Source: JAFARZ01 sp035651595 (GTDB lineage: Bacteria; Actinomycetota; Actinomycetes; Streptosporangiales; Streptosporangiaceae). Taken from it: DNA of 14,036 bases. The position numbers and the translations under genes are program-made. The notes beneath the pieces were generated by a model. The model had not been told where the DNA came from. It ran no database searches and saw only the letters and a list, made by a program, of their open reading frames with translations. The stretch spans positions 1 to 14,036 of the forward strand of contig DASRFJ010000133.1 in the NCBI GenBank assembly GCA_035651595.1, read 5' to 3'. Below are positions 6,731 through 13,718 of this stretch, one piece after another; within the stretch, counting starts at the first letter, position 1, and each line of letters starts with the position of its first letter.

Positions 6731-8446
6731 TCAGGCGCGGCCGGTGCCGGCGGCCACCGACGCGGGCCAGGGGGCGGGATCGGCCGGCGCGGTGCCGCAG
6801 ATGACGTAGTGGCGCGGTGTGATGGCCGTCGGGTGCTGGGCGAGGACGGCCATGCAGCGGGCGTGTGCCTGCTCCGGCGTGCGGACGACGTCGGTGGCGG
6901 CCAGGTAGGCGACCAGCGGCCGGCCGTCGGCCGACGCGAACACCCGGGCCGCCCCGGGCCCCACGGCGTCGTCCACCAGGCGCTGCACGTCGGCGACGTC
7001 GACCCAGCAGTGGTCGACCAGCATCCGGTCCGGGGAAACGGCGAGGGGTTCCAGCCCGATGATTGCGGGCATCCGGCCGCCGGGCACGTCATCGTGCGCG
7101 GCCGCCACCAGCACGCGTTCGACAGCCAGCAGCACCGACTCCAGTTCGGCCCGCGGTACCAGCCCGGTGTCGGCGCTCCACACGTCAAGCCGCAGGCAGG
7201 CGTCGATCTGGTTGAGGCTGAACCGGAGCGGCGTCCTGTTGTGCGGCATCGGGCGCCACCGCAGTTCGGTCCGGGCGAGCGCGACGTCGATCTCCTCGGG
7301 CTGGAATCCGACGCCAGCGGTGAGCCCCGACCACGACTCAGGGACCAGGCTGTTGAACAACGGGTCGTGGTTGAGTCGCAGGCCGCGGTCGTGCTCCATC
7401 AGTTCGTCCATGGCGGCCCGCTCGGCCGCGTCGTACCTGCCGTGCCGGCTGGCCTCAACCACCCTCGTCCAGGTGTGGCCCACCAGATCGTCGAAACTTC
7501 TCCCGGCGGCCTCGACGGTGGCGATGGAGCCCTGGGTCAGCGAGCCGACGTAGTTCGCCAGGTGCCGCTCGAAACGGTTGCTGGACAACAGCGGGAACAC
7601 CAGCTCCTGGTAACCGGTGCGACGAGCGATCACGGCGCAGATGGCCGCGAGCACGATGCTGGACCGGCTGGCTCGCGTGCGCGCCGCCACCCGCCGCACG
7701 GCCATCGCGGCGGCCACCGATGACAATTCCACCGCCAGCGACTCGCCGCTAATCCGGGCGCCCGGCAAGACATACAGGCAGCGGGGGATACGCCGCGACT
7801 GCTCCCGCAGGTAGTCCAGTGCCGCATCGGCCCTGCGCCGGTCGGCCGGCGTCGCCTCCAGCTCGGCCTGATCCAGCGGCTGGTGGCCGGGATGGCCGGC
7901 CTGGCGTCGCGCGGTATGGCGGAGTAGCGCGGCGAAGTCGTGTTTGAGGATCTCGATCGCGCTGTGGTCCACGCTCAGGTGCGCGAATCCGGCCGCGCAT
8001 GCGATGACCCGGTCGCCCGCGTCCGGGGCGATGGCCACCGCGACGCGCAGCTGACGCCGGGCCGGGTCGGGTGACTCGCGCAGCCACCGGACGAGCGCCT
8101 CGGCCACCGCTGGCCGGTCCCGCGGTCCCCACTGTCCCGGCCCGAGCGAGCACACTTCAAGAGGCTGAACGCCGGCCGCTGCGACCTGCTGGCGCGGCTG
8201 CTCGCCAGGGAGGTAGGCGGTGCGCAGGCTCTCGTGCCGCGCGATCAGCTCCGCGACCGCCGCGGTCACGTCGTCGACGGACAGCCCCGCCGGCACCGGG
8301 AATTCGGCACACAGGAGCGCGTAGACGTGGTCGGGGGCCCGGCTCAGCCACACGTAGATGTTGAGCTGGCCCAGCGTGAGCGGGCCCTCGCCCGCCCGCG
8401 CCCCGGTGAACTCGACCGGGATCGACCGCGTCGGGGTGAGCCGCAC
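6731..8446 (-). CDS. Divergent condensation-domain protein with C-terminal extension
   Basis: A 571-residue protein whose first 440 or so residues follow the condensation-domain fold. It has a PLTLGQLNIYVW opening motif, the ELIARHESLRTAY helix typical of the family, and an active-site segment AHLSVDH at residues 155-161. Compared with the usual H-H-x-x-x-D-G, the first His is Ala155 and the Gly is His161. The second His (156), which is the catalytic one in the family, and the Asp (160) remain. Activity is therefore possible but not assured. Residues from about 480 onward (VDVADVQRLVDDA...GRPLVAYLAATD) look like a remnant of an adenylation C-terminal subdomain without its lysine. The start is GTG at 8446, 39 bases after the previous stop, with no strong ribosome binding site; no other ATG, GTG or TTG lies between the in-frame stop and this codon. 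Acyl transfer in trans, or a scaffold role, are both possible. Confidence 0.8.
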   Translation of the reverse strand: MRLTPTRSIPVEFTGARAGEGPLTLGQLNIYVWLSRAPDHVYALLCAEFPVPAGLSVDDVTAAVAELIARHESLRTAYLPGEQPRQQVAAAGVQPLEVCSLGPGQWGPRDRPAVAEALVRWLRESPDPARRQLRVAVAIAPDAGDRVIACAAGFAHLSVDHSAIEILKHDFAALLRHTARRQAGHPGHQPLDQAELEATPADRRRADAALDYLREQSRRIPRCLYVLPGARISGESLAVELSSVAAAMAVRRVAARTRASRSSIVLAAICAVIARRTGYQELVFPLLSSNRFERHLANYVGSLTQGSIATVEAAGRSFDDLVGHTWTRVVEASRHGRYDAAERAAMDELMEHDRGLRLNHDPLFNSLVPESWSGLTAGVGFQPEEIDVALARTELRWRPMPHNRTPLRFSLNQIDACLRLDVWSADTGLVPRAELESVLLAVERVLVAAAHDDVPGGRMPAIIGLEPLAVSPDRMLVDHCWVDVADVQRLVDDAVGPGAARVFASADGRPLVAYLAATDVVRTPEQAHARCMAVLAQHPTAITPRHYVICGTAPADPAPWPASVAAGTGRA

Positions 8447-8485
8447 GCGGCGCCGGCCGGTTCCGGTTCCGGTGCTAATCGCTGG

Positions 8486-9424
8486 TCACCCGATCAGCTC
8501 GCGAAGCGCCCCGGCCAGGTGCCCGTCCGCGCCGCACTCGTGTGTCCGCTGGACAACGGCCGCTGGCAGGGCAATGTTCGGCGATAGCGGGCCGAAGAGG
8601 TCGATCGGCCCGGTATACGGCGATGGGCGCCAGTCGCGCGCGGCGTCCTGGTTGGCGCGCCACACACGCAGCGAACGCGCGACGAACTCCGGTGGCACAT
8701 CGCGCGGTACCAGGTCGCGCTCCTGCCAGCTCGCCAGTATCCGCGGCAGATCCGATTCCGCTGGCTGCTCGTGCGACCAGGATTCGGTGACCGAGTCGGG
8801 TGGTTCCAGGAGTTCGGCGTCGATCGCGGCCACGAGCAGCGCGTCGTCGAGCCGGACGGCCATCTCGTAGGCGATCGCCGCGCCGATGGCGCAGCCGCCG
8901 AGCAGATAGGGACCGGTGGGGTGTTCCGCCCGGACCGCTGCTACGTAAGCGTCGGCCATCGCCGGCACCGTGCGAAGGGGCTCCGCATCGGAGTAGAGCC
9001 CGCTCGCCTGGAGGCCGAACACCGCGAATTCCTCACCCAGCGCGTTGGCGAGCCGGCAGTACGGGCCCACCTGCCCGTTGTCCGGGTGCACCAGGAACAG
9101 CGGAGGACGGGTGCCGTCGCCGTCCTGGATCGCGACGAGCGGACCGGACAGCCGCTCGGCCTGGTCGCGCAGCAGGGTGCCAAGGCGTTCCACCGTCGGA
9201 TGTTCGGTCAGCACGTTGAGCGGGAGCTGGACGCCGAACTCCACCTGGATGGCGTCGATCACCCTGGCCGCGTCCAGCGAGTTGCCGCCGACGCCGAAGA
9301 AGTTCTCCCGGATCCCGATGGCGAAGCCTAGGACGTGCTGCCACTGCCGTGCCAGCCAGATCTCCACCGGGTCCCTGGGGCGCTGGTAGCCGGTGCCGAT
9401 CGTCTCGTCGAGGGCGTGGTTCAT
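8486..9424 (-). CDS. Carrier protein-thioesterase didomain with Cys nucleophile
   Basis: A 312-residue, two-domain NRPS protein. Residues about 15-90 form a peptidyl carrier domain with the phosphopantetheine site GVGGNSLDA, Ser49. Residues about 105-312 form a type I thioesterase domain: HPDNGQVGPY near 113-122, nucleophile elbow GGCAIGA with Cys178, AIDAELLEP with Asp202, and GADGHLAG with His302. The Cys-Asp-His set looks complete, with Cys replacing Ser. Cys thioesterases are known in some NRPS pathways, including those that close strained rings such as beta-lactones, but the sequence does not prove such chemistry here. The ATG at 9424 overlaps the stop of the upstream ligase (ATGA), implying coupling. 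That adjacency suggests the ligase loads this carrier and the thioesterase releases the product. Confidence 0.9.
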   Translation of the reverse strand: MNHALDETIGTGYQRPRDPVEIWLARQWQHVLGFAIGIRENFFGVGGNSLDAARVIDAIQVEFGVQLPLNVLTEHPTVERLGTLLRDQAERLSGPLVAIQDGDGTRPPLFLVHPDNGQVGPYCRLANALGEEFAVFGLQASGLYSDAEPLRTVPAMADAYVAAVRAEHPTGPYLLGGCAIGAAIAYEMAVRLDDALLVAAIDAELLEPPDSVTESWSHEQPAESDLPRILASWQERDLVPRDVPPEFVARSLRVWRANQDAARDWRPSPYTGPIDLFGPLSPNIALPAAVVQRTHECGADGHLAGALRELIG

Positions 9425-10989
9425 AGCGGGGTCGCACCATTCTCGTGATGAGGGGTCTCGTGATGGGAGGTCAGGCGCCAGCGTTGGACCTTGCCGGCCG
9501 CCGACCGGGGGATCTGATCGACGAACGTGAACTGCTTCGGGATCTTGTAGCCGGCCAGCCGTCGTCCGCAGTGCGCGGCAAGCTCGGCCCTGCGAACGCT
9601 CGTGCCGGGGCGCAGCATCACATGCGCGGCAACCACCGACCCGAGCGTCCCGTGCGGCACGGCCACGGCGACCGCGTCGACGACCGCCGGGTGGTCCCGC
9701 AGCGCCGCCTCGACCTCGTCCGGGTCGACCTTCTCGCCACCCACGTTGATGGTGTCGTGGTCGCGCGGTTCGAGGTAGAGGTAGCCGTCCCGGTCCAGCC
9801 GCCCGTGGTCGCCGACCGTGGCGAACCCGTCCGGGGTGGTGCGGATGGCCTGGTCGTTGACGTAGTCGGCGCGGCCGACCCGCTGCGGCGTCCGCATGAA
9901 CACGGTGCCGGTCATGCCGGGCGGCACCGGGTTGCCGTCGTTGTCCAGGATGCGGATCTGGGTGAGCAAGCCGCGGCCGACCGTGCCGGGCCGGGCCAGC
10001 CACTCGTCGCCGCGGACCAGCGTCACACCGACCCCTTCGGTCGCGCCGTACAGCTCGTAGACCCGCTCGGGACCGAGCAGGTCGATCCAGCCGCGTTTGG
10101 TGTCGGGGTCGCAGCGGGCCGCGGTGTGCAGCATCGCCCGCAGGCTGGCGAAGCACGCCGGGTCCAGGTCCGGCGATCCTCGCAGGATCTCCCGCATGTG
10201 CGTCGGGGTCAGCTGAAGCCATTCGATCGCGTACCGGTGCACCAGCTCGGGTGTCCACCGCGGTGCGAAGAACGGCTGCAGGACGACGGTGTTGCTGTCC
10301 AGCATCGCGTCGAGGAACGCGGTGAACGGGGCGGCGTGGTACAGCGGCCCGACGATGAGCTGCCGTTGCGCGCTGCGCCAGCCGGCCTGCCTGATCACCA
10401 GGGACGGCGTCCGCATCGGGTCGTAGCGCAGTGGTCCGGGCCGGGCGGAGATCTTCGGGATGCCCGTGCTCGCGCCGGTCGCCAGCAGGTACGCCACGGT
10501 TCCGGGTTTGCCTGGGCCAGGGCCGTCGGCCGCGGTGCCGTGGCCGTCGGCCACGGTGCCATGGCCGTCGGCCACGGTGCCATGGCCGTCGGCCACAGCG
10601 GACCCGGCGGACAGGTCGAGCCGTTGCGGCCGGAGCTCGGCGTCTACCAGATAGCCGTGCGTGAACCGCCGGCCCAGCAGGCGCAGCAGGGCGTCGCGTT
10701 CGGCCAGCGGGGTGGTCGGGTTCAGCGGGAAGACCGGCACCTCGGCGGTCAGCGCCGCGGCGATCGCGATGGCCGCGGGCAGGGTATTGCCGGCCGGCAC
10801 CACGGCGCACGACCGCGAGCGGTCGTCAACTGCCGCGCGCAGCGCGTCGGCCGCGTCCGCCACCCGGTCGGCGAATTCCCGCCAGGACAGGACCTGTTCG
10901 ACCAGGTTGGTGTCGAAACCGATGAGTGCTGTCCGGTCCGGGTCGGCACGGGCGATGTCGCCGATCCGCCGGCGCACGGAAAGGACCAT
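9421..10989 (-). CDS. AMP-dependent acyl/aryl ligase with internal heptapeptide repeat
   Basis: A 522-residue ANL-superfamily ligase that activates a carboxylic acid as acyl-AMP. The phosphate loop ATGASTGIPK is at 170-179, YGATEG at 314-319, GD at 393-394, NVGGEKVDPDEVE at about 415-427 and the catalytic lysine K500 in RSAAGKVQ. The region before the substrate pocket reads PLYHAAPF, as in acyl- and aryl-CoA ligases. It lacks the FD motif whose Asp holds the amino group in amino-acid adenylation domains, so a non-amino acid substrate is likely. Residues 132-158 hold a VADGHGT repeat (3.8 copies) in the loop before the phosphate loop, an insertion the family does not need. ATG at 10989 lies two bases after the preceding stop. 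The gene is coupled to the carrier-thioesterase downstream, its probable acceptor. Confidence 0.9.
   Translation of the reverse strand: MVLSVRRRIGDIARADPDRTALIGFDTNLVEQVLSWREFADRVADAADALRAAVDDRSRSCAVVPAGNTLPAAIAIAAALTAEVPVFPLNPTTPLAERDALLRLLGRRFTHGYLVDAELRPQRLDLSAGSAVADGHGTVADGHGTVADGHGTAADGPGPGKPGTVAYLLATGASTGIPKISARPGPLRYDPMRTPSLVIRQAGWRSAQRQLIVGPLYHAAPFTAFLDAMLDSNTVVLQPFFAPRWTPELVHRYAIEWLQLTPTHMREILRGSPDLDPACFASLRAMLHTAARCDPDTKRGWIDLLGPERVYELYGATEGVGVTLVRGDEWLARPGTVGRGLLTQIRILDNDGNPVPPGMTGTVFMRTPQRVGRADYVNDQAIRTTPDGFATVGDHGRLDRDGYLYLEPRDHDTINVGGEKVDPDEVEAALRDHPAVVDAVAVAVPHGTLGSVVAAHVMLRPGTSVRRAELAAHCGRRLAGYKIPKQFTFVDQIPRSAAGKVQRWRLTSHHETPHHENGATPL
10521..10604. repeat. 21-bp tandem repeat inside the ligase gene
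   Basis: Units of 21 bases occur at 10521-10541, 10542-10562 and 10563-10583, with a partial fourth at 10584-10595. Units two and three are identical and unit one differs at two positions. The unit begins GGCCGTCGGCCAC on the plus strand and encodes VADGHGT on the minus strand. Because the unit is a multiple of three, gain or loss of copies keeps the gene in frame. Confidence 0.9.
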
Positions 10990-10991
10990 CG

Positions 10992-11501
10992 TTATCGCAG
11001 GATCTCCGCCAGGCGGCGGACACTTGCCGCGTTCATGAACTCGTAGACGTTCAGCGACCGGCCGAACTCCGTCTCGATGGCGGCGATGATGCCCAGGACC
11101 GACAGCGAGTCGCCGCCCAGTTCCAGGAAGTCGTCGTTGACGCCGACGGACCGCACGTCCATCTGTGCCGACCAGATCGCCGCCACTCGCCGTTCCACGT
11201 CATCGCGCGGATCCTCGAACAGGGCGCACCGGCCTTCGGCCACCGCCGCAGCGAGGCTGTCGACGTCCACCGCGCCGTCGGCCATCGGCATCTGCTCCAC
11301 GATCAGCACGCCGGCCAGCCCGGTGTCCTCGCCCAGCTCTTGCCGCACGTAATTGCGCAAGATCGGCCCGCTCACGTACTCACTCGGCTCGGCGGCGGCG
11401 ATGGCCACGTCCCGCCCTTGATGGCGCACGATCACGACCTCGGCGCGACGGACGGCGGGATGTGCGGCCAAGACCTCGGATATCTCAGGCAGGGTCACCA
11501 C
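10992..11501 (-). CDS. Orphan adenylation C-subdomain fused to a carrier protein
   Basis: A 169-residue protein in two parts. Residues about 4-90 follow the C-terminal subdomain of adenylation enzymes (ISEVLAAHPAVRRAEVVIV...LRNYVRQEL...VEQMPMADGAVDVDSL). The position of the catalytic lysine in the usual N-G-K-V-D is Ala77, and no N-terminal adenylation core is attached. Residues about 100-169 are a carrier domain with LGGDSLS, phosphopantetheine Ser132. Neighbouring ligases each have their own intact C-subdomain, so this one is surplus and probably serves as a docking or recognition module. Tandem GTG codons at 11501 and 11498 are both possible starts: the first has GAGAGG nine bases upstream, the second overlaps the previous stop as GTGA. 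It probably carries the acyl group loaded by the ligase at 12255-13718. Confidence 0.85.
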   Translation of the reverse strand: MVTLPEISEVLAAHPAVRRAEVVIVRHQGRDVAIAAAEPSEYVSGPILRNYVRQELGEDTGLAGVLIVEQMPMADGAVDVDSLAAAVAEGRCALFEDPRDDVERRVAAIWSAQMDVRSVGVNDDFLELGGDSLSVLGIIAAIETEFGRSLNVYEFMNAASVRRLAEILR

Positions 11502-12268
11502 GGATGTTTTCCTCTCAGCAGATTGGCGACGAGCTCGTGCACCTCGGGGTCGCGCAACAGGTCATCGTGGTCAATGTCGAGCGCGATAGTTCGCGCGCCC
11601 TCCACCGGCGGCTCGTAGTCGGCCGAGGTCAGGAACAGCGGGGTCGTCGTGCGCATGTCGAACCCGCCCTCGCCGGCCAGCAGCAGGTAGTCCAGGTAGG
11701 TGGTGAACGCGTCGGTGAGCTCCTGAAGGAGGAACGCGGGCAGGGACAGCCGGTCGGCGACCGCGCCCATCAGCCGGTTGTACCGGTCGGTCAGGGTCGT
11801 CGCGATTCGCGGCAGGTCGTCCGGGTACTTCGTCACCAGCTGCTCGGACAGGTCACGGGCGTCCGCCAGCTCGTCCGCGGTCAGATGCTGGGCGGAGGAC
11901 TCCAGCGTCGACGTGAACTGGCTGGTCATCGAGTCACCGGTGATCGGCACGGCGTCGAAGAGCACGACCATCGGCGGCGGCCCGGTCGCGGCGATCGCGT
12001 CGGCGAGACGGGTGGCCAGCGAGGCGCCGGCGCAGTACCCCAGCACCGCGCGCACCGGCCGGCCGGTCGCGGTGAACTCGGCCACCCAGCGGTCAACGCA
12101 CACCGCCAGCGGGCCGGCGCTGGGCCTGAAGTGGAGGAAGCAGGCATCGGCCGCGACCCCGTCGGCCAGATCCGCGAAGCCCGCCGCCGCGCGCCATCCG
12201 GGAAAGTCCAGACAGGGGACGAGGGCGGGTCCCTGGTCGGACAGTGTCCGCCAGTCAGTCAGCTCCAT
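11495..12268 (-). CDS. Stand-alone thioesterase-like protein with Cys nucleophile
   Basis: A 257-residue alpha/beta-hydrolase of the thioesterase type. The nucleophile elbow is GYCAGA with Cys79. A strand ending VLFDAVP gives Asp105, and the C-terminal loop ALDIDHDDLLRDPEV gives His234, so a Cys-Asp-His set appears complete. A second candidate acid is in TSADYEPP. The start is ATG at 12268, with GGAGG eight bases upstream; it overlaps the end of the upstream ligase by 14 bases. An open extension to 12385 is ignored because it lies wholly within the ligase gene. It is a paralogue of the plus-strand protein at 4099-4857, which has lost the His. Likely roles are editing of misloaded carriers or product release; acyl transfer is an alternative given the Cys. 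Cytoplasmic, with no signal peptide. Confidence 0.86.
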   Translation of the reverse strand: MELTDWRTLSDQGPALVPCLDFPGWRAAAGFADLADGVAADACFLHFRPSAGPLAVCVDRWVAEFTATGRPVRAVLGYCAGASLATRLADAIAATGPPPMVVLFDAVPITGDSMTSQFTSTLESSAQHLTADELADARDLSEQLVTKYPDDLPRIATTLTDRYNRLMGAVADRLSLPAFLLQELTDAFTTYLDYLLLAGEGGFDMRTTTPLFLTSADYEPPVEGARTIALDIDHDDLLRDPEVHELVANLLRGKHPW

Positions 12269-13718
12269 CGGCCGAGCCTCCATGCGAATCGACGACCATC
12301 GCCAACGTCCGGTAGTCGACCTTTCCGCCGGGTGTCCGGGGGAGCGAGCCGACGTGCCGGAAGACGACGTGCCGGCTTGGTACACCGAGCGACTCGACCA
12401 GTTGCCGGCGCTGCTGTTCGTGCACGGCCGCGTCGCCCGCGCCGACCAGGTGCAGCACGTCGTCGGTCCCGCAGATCACCGCGGTGGGGTGGCCCGGCTG
12501 TTCCACCATTCGCTCCAGGTCGTCCAGGCTGGTGCGGATGCCGAGCACCTTGACGATCCGCTTGGTGCGGCCGGTCAGGTACAAGTAGCCGTCGCTCAGG
12601 TACCCGAGATCGCCGGTGTCCAGGACGTCCACCTCGGCGCCGCGGCACAGATCCGCGCGCCCGGTCCCGTAGCCGAGCATGACGCCAGGGCCCCGGTAGT
12701 GGACCGCGCCCTCGCCGGGCACGGCCCGCGCGTGGACCGGCGCCGGCCGGATCGTGATCGTGCCGCCCGGCATCGCGGTGCCGACCGATCCGAGGCGGTG
12801 CGGCAGTTCGGCAGGGTCCAGGCGGGCGATCCGGGAGGTCGCCTCGGTCTGGCCGTACATGACGAAGAACCGGCCGTCCTGCTGGTCCATCATCCGTACC
12901 AGACGCATGGTCAGGTCCTCGCCCAGCCGCGCGCCCGACTGTGTCATGGTGCGGACCTTGCTGCGGCCCAGCAGGTTGAGGTGCGCCGGGCCGAACGCCG
13001 AGTATGTCGTCGGCACCGCGGCGAACGACGTGGCACCCGAGCGGACCAGCAGGTCCCAGGTCGCCAATGACAGCGGCGACCGGTTGCTGAGCACGACGCT
13101 CGCGCCGGCCAGCAGGTGGGTGTTCAGCACGGACAATCCGTAGGCGTGCGTGATCGGCAGCGTGGTCGGGGCGCGTTCGGCCGCGGTGATGCCCAGCGCA
13201 CGGATGACGGCGGCCGTGTTGTCGGCCAGCCCGGAACACGACAGCCGTACCGTCTTGGGGCTGCCGGTCGAGCCCGAAGTAGCCAGCAACAATGCCGTGT
13301 CGGGGTAAATTTCACCGGTCAGCTGACTGCTCTTTCGTCTGAAGATCGTCGTACCGGCGATCAATTCCGCGGCCGGGCAGTAGCCCAGATCGGCCAGTCC
13401 GGCACCCCCGCCGGGTGCCGGGACGACGAACTCGGGCTGGTATGCCGAGATAATCTCATCCGAGGCGGGCAGAAACGCAACGGCGTGCCCTATGCGCAGC
13501 GCGGCGATATAGGCCAGTAGCGTGGGCAGATCGCGGTCGCCCGCACACAGCACCAGCGCCTTGTCGTCATGGCGCAGCACCCGTTCTGATTCGCTGACCA
13601 ATTCGGCGAGCTCACCGTAAGATATTTCCGGACGACCTTCGAGGTATACGGCCGGGAAGGCCGGCTGCGCGTCGTCGTGGGTGACGAGATCTAGCGTCGG
13701 TAGCGGCATTGACACCAT
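12255..13718 (-). CDS. AMP-dependent acyl ligase
   Basis: A 487-residue ANL-superfamily enzyme with all main motifs: phosphate loop TSGSTGSPK at 147-155, YGQTEAT at 288-294, DTGDLG near 367-372, TGRTKRIVKVLGIR near 382-395 and catalytic lysine K466 in PRTPGGKVDY. The substrate-side segment LPITHAYGLSVLNTHLLAG is of the acyl-CoA ligase or acyl-ACP ligase kind, not the FD-containing amino-acid kind. A fatty, aryl or small organic acid is therefore the expected substrate; which one cannot be read from sequence. It is the first gene of the long minus-strand operon. ATG at 13718 has AAGG about six bases upstream; an in-frame ATG at 13709 is less well placed. The carrier-containing protein two genes downstream is the likely acceptor. 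Confidence 0.9.
   Translation of the reverse strand: MVSMPLPTLDLVTHDDAQPAFPAVYLEGRPEISYGELAELVSESERVLRHDDKALVLCAGDRDLPTLLAYIAALRIGHAVAFLPASDEIISAYQPEFVVPAPGGGAGLADLGYCPAAELIAGTTIFRRKSSQLTGEIYPDTALLLATSGSTGSPKTVRLSCSGLADNTAAVIRALGITAAERAPTTLPITHAYGLSVLNTHLLAGASVVLSNRSPLSLATWDLLVRSGATSFAAVPTTYSAFGPAHLNLLGRSKVRTMTQSGARLGEDLTMRLVRMMDQQDGRFFVMYGQTEATSRIARLDPAELPHRLGSVGTAMPGGTITIRPAPVHARAVPGEGAVHYRGPGVMLGYGTGRADLCRGAEVDVLDTGDLGYLSDGYLYLTGRTKRIVKVLGIRTSLDDLERMVEQPGHPTAVICGTDDVLHLVGAGDAAVHEQQRRQLVESLGVPSRHVVFRHVGSLPRTPGGKVDYRTLAMVVDSHGGSADGAD

Noticed and set aside
5348..7723. A very long plus-strand open frame of about 790 codons opposite the exporter and condensation-like genes.
   Set aside because: Its translation is rich in Arg, Gly, His and Gln with no recognisable motif; it is the antisense shadow of GC-rich genes and spans a gene boundary.
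9425..10810. A long open extension upstream of the carrier-thioesterase gene reaching 10810.
   Set aside because: It is the shadow frame of the ligase gene, rich in Arg, Gly and Ala without motifs. The carrier domain begins right after ATG 9424, which overlaps the ligase stop as ATGA.
12269..12385. An upstream extension of the thioesterase-like gene at 11495-12268 to an ATG at 12385.
   Set aside because: The added 39 residues lie entirely within the upstream ligase gene and are low in family character; ATG 12268 has a GGAGG eight bases upstream and gives a length matching its paralogue.
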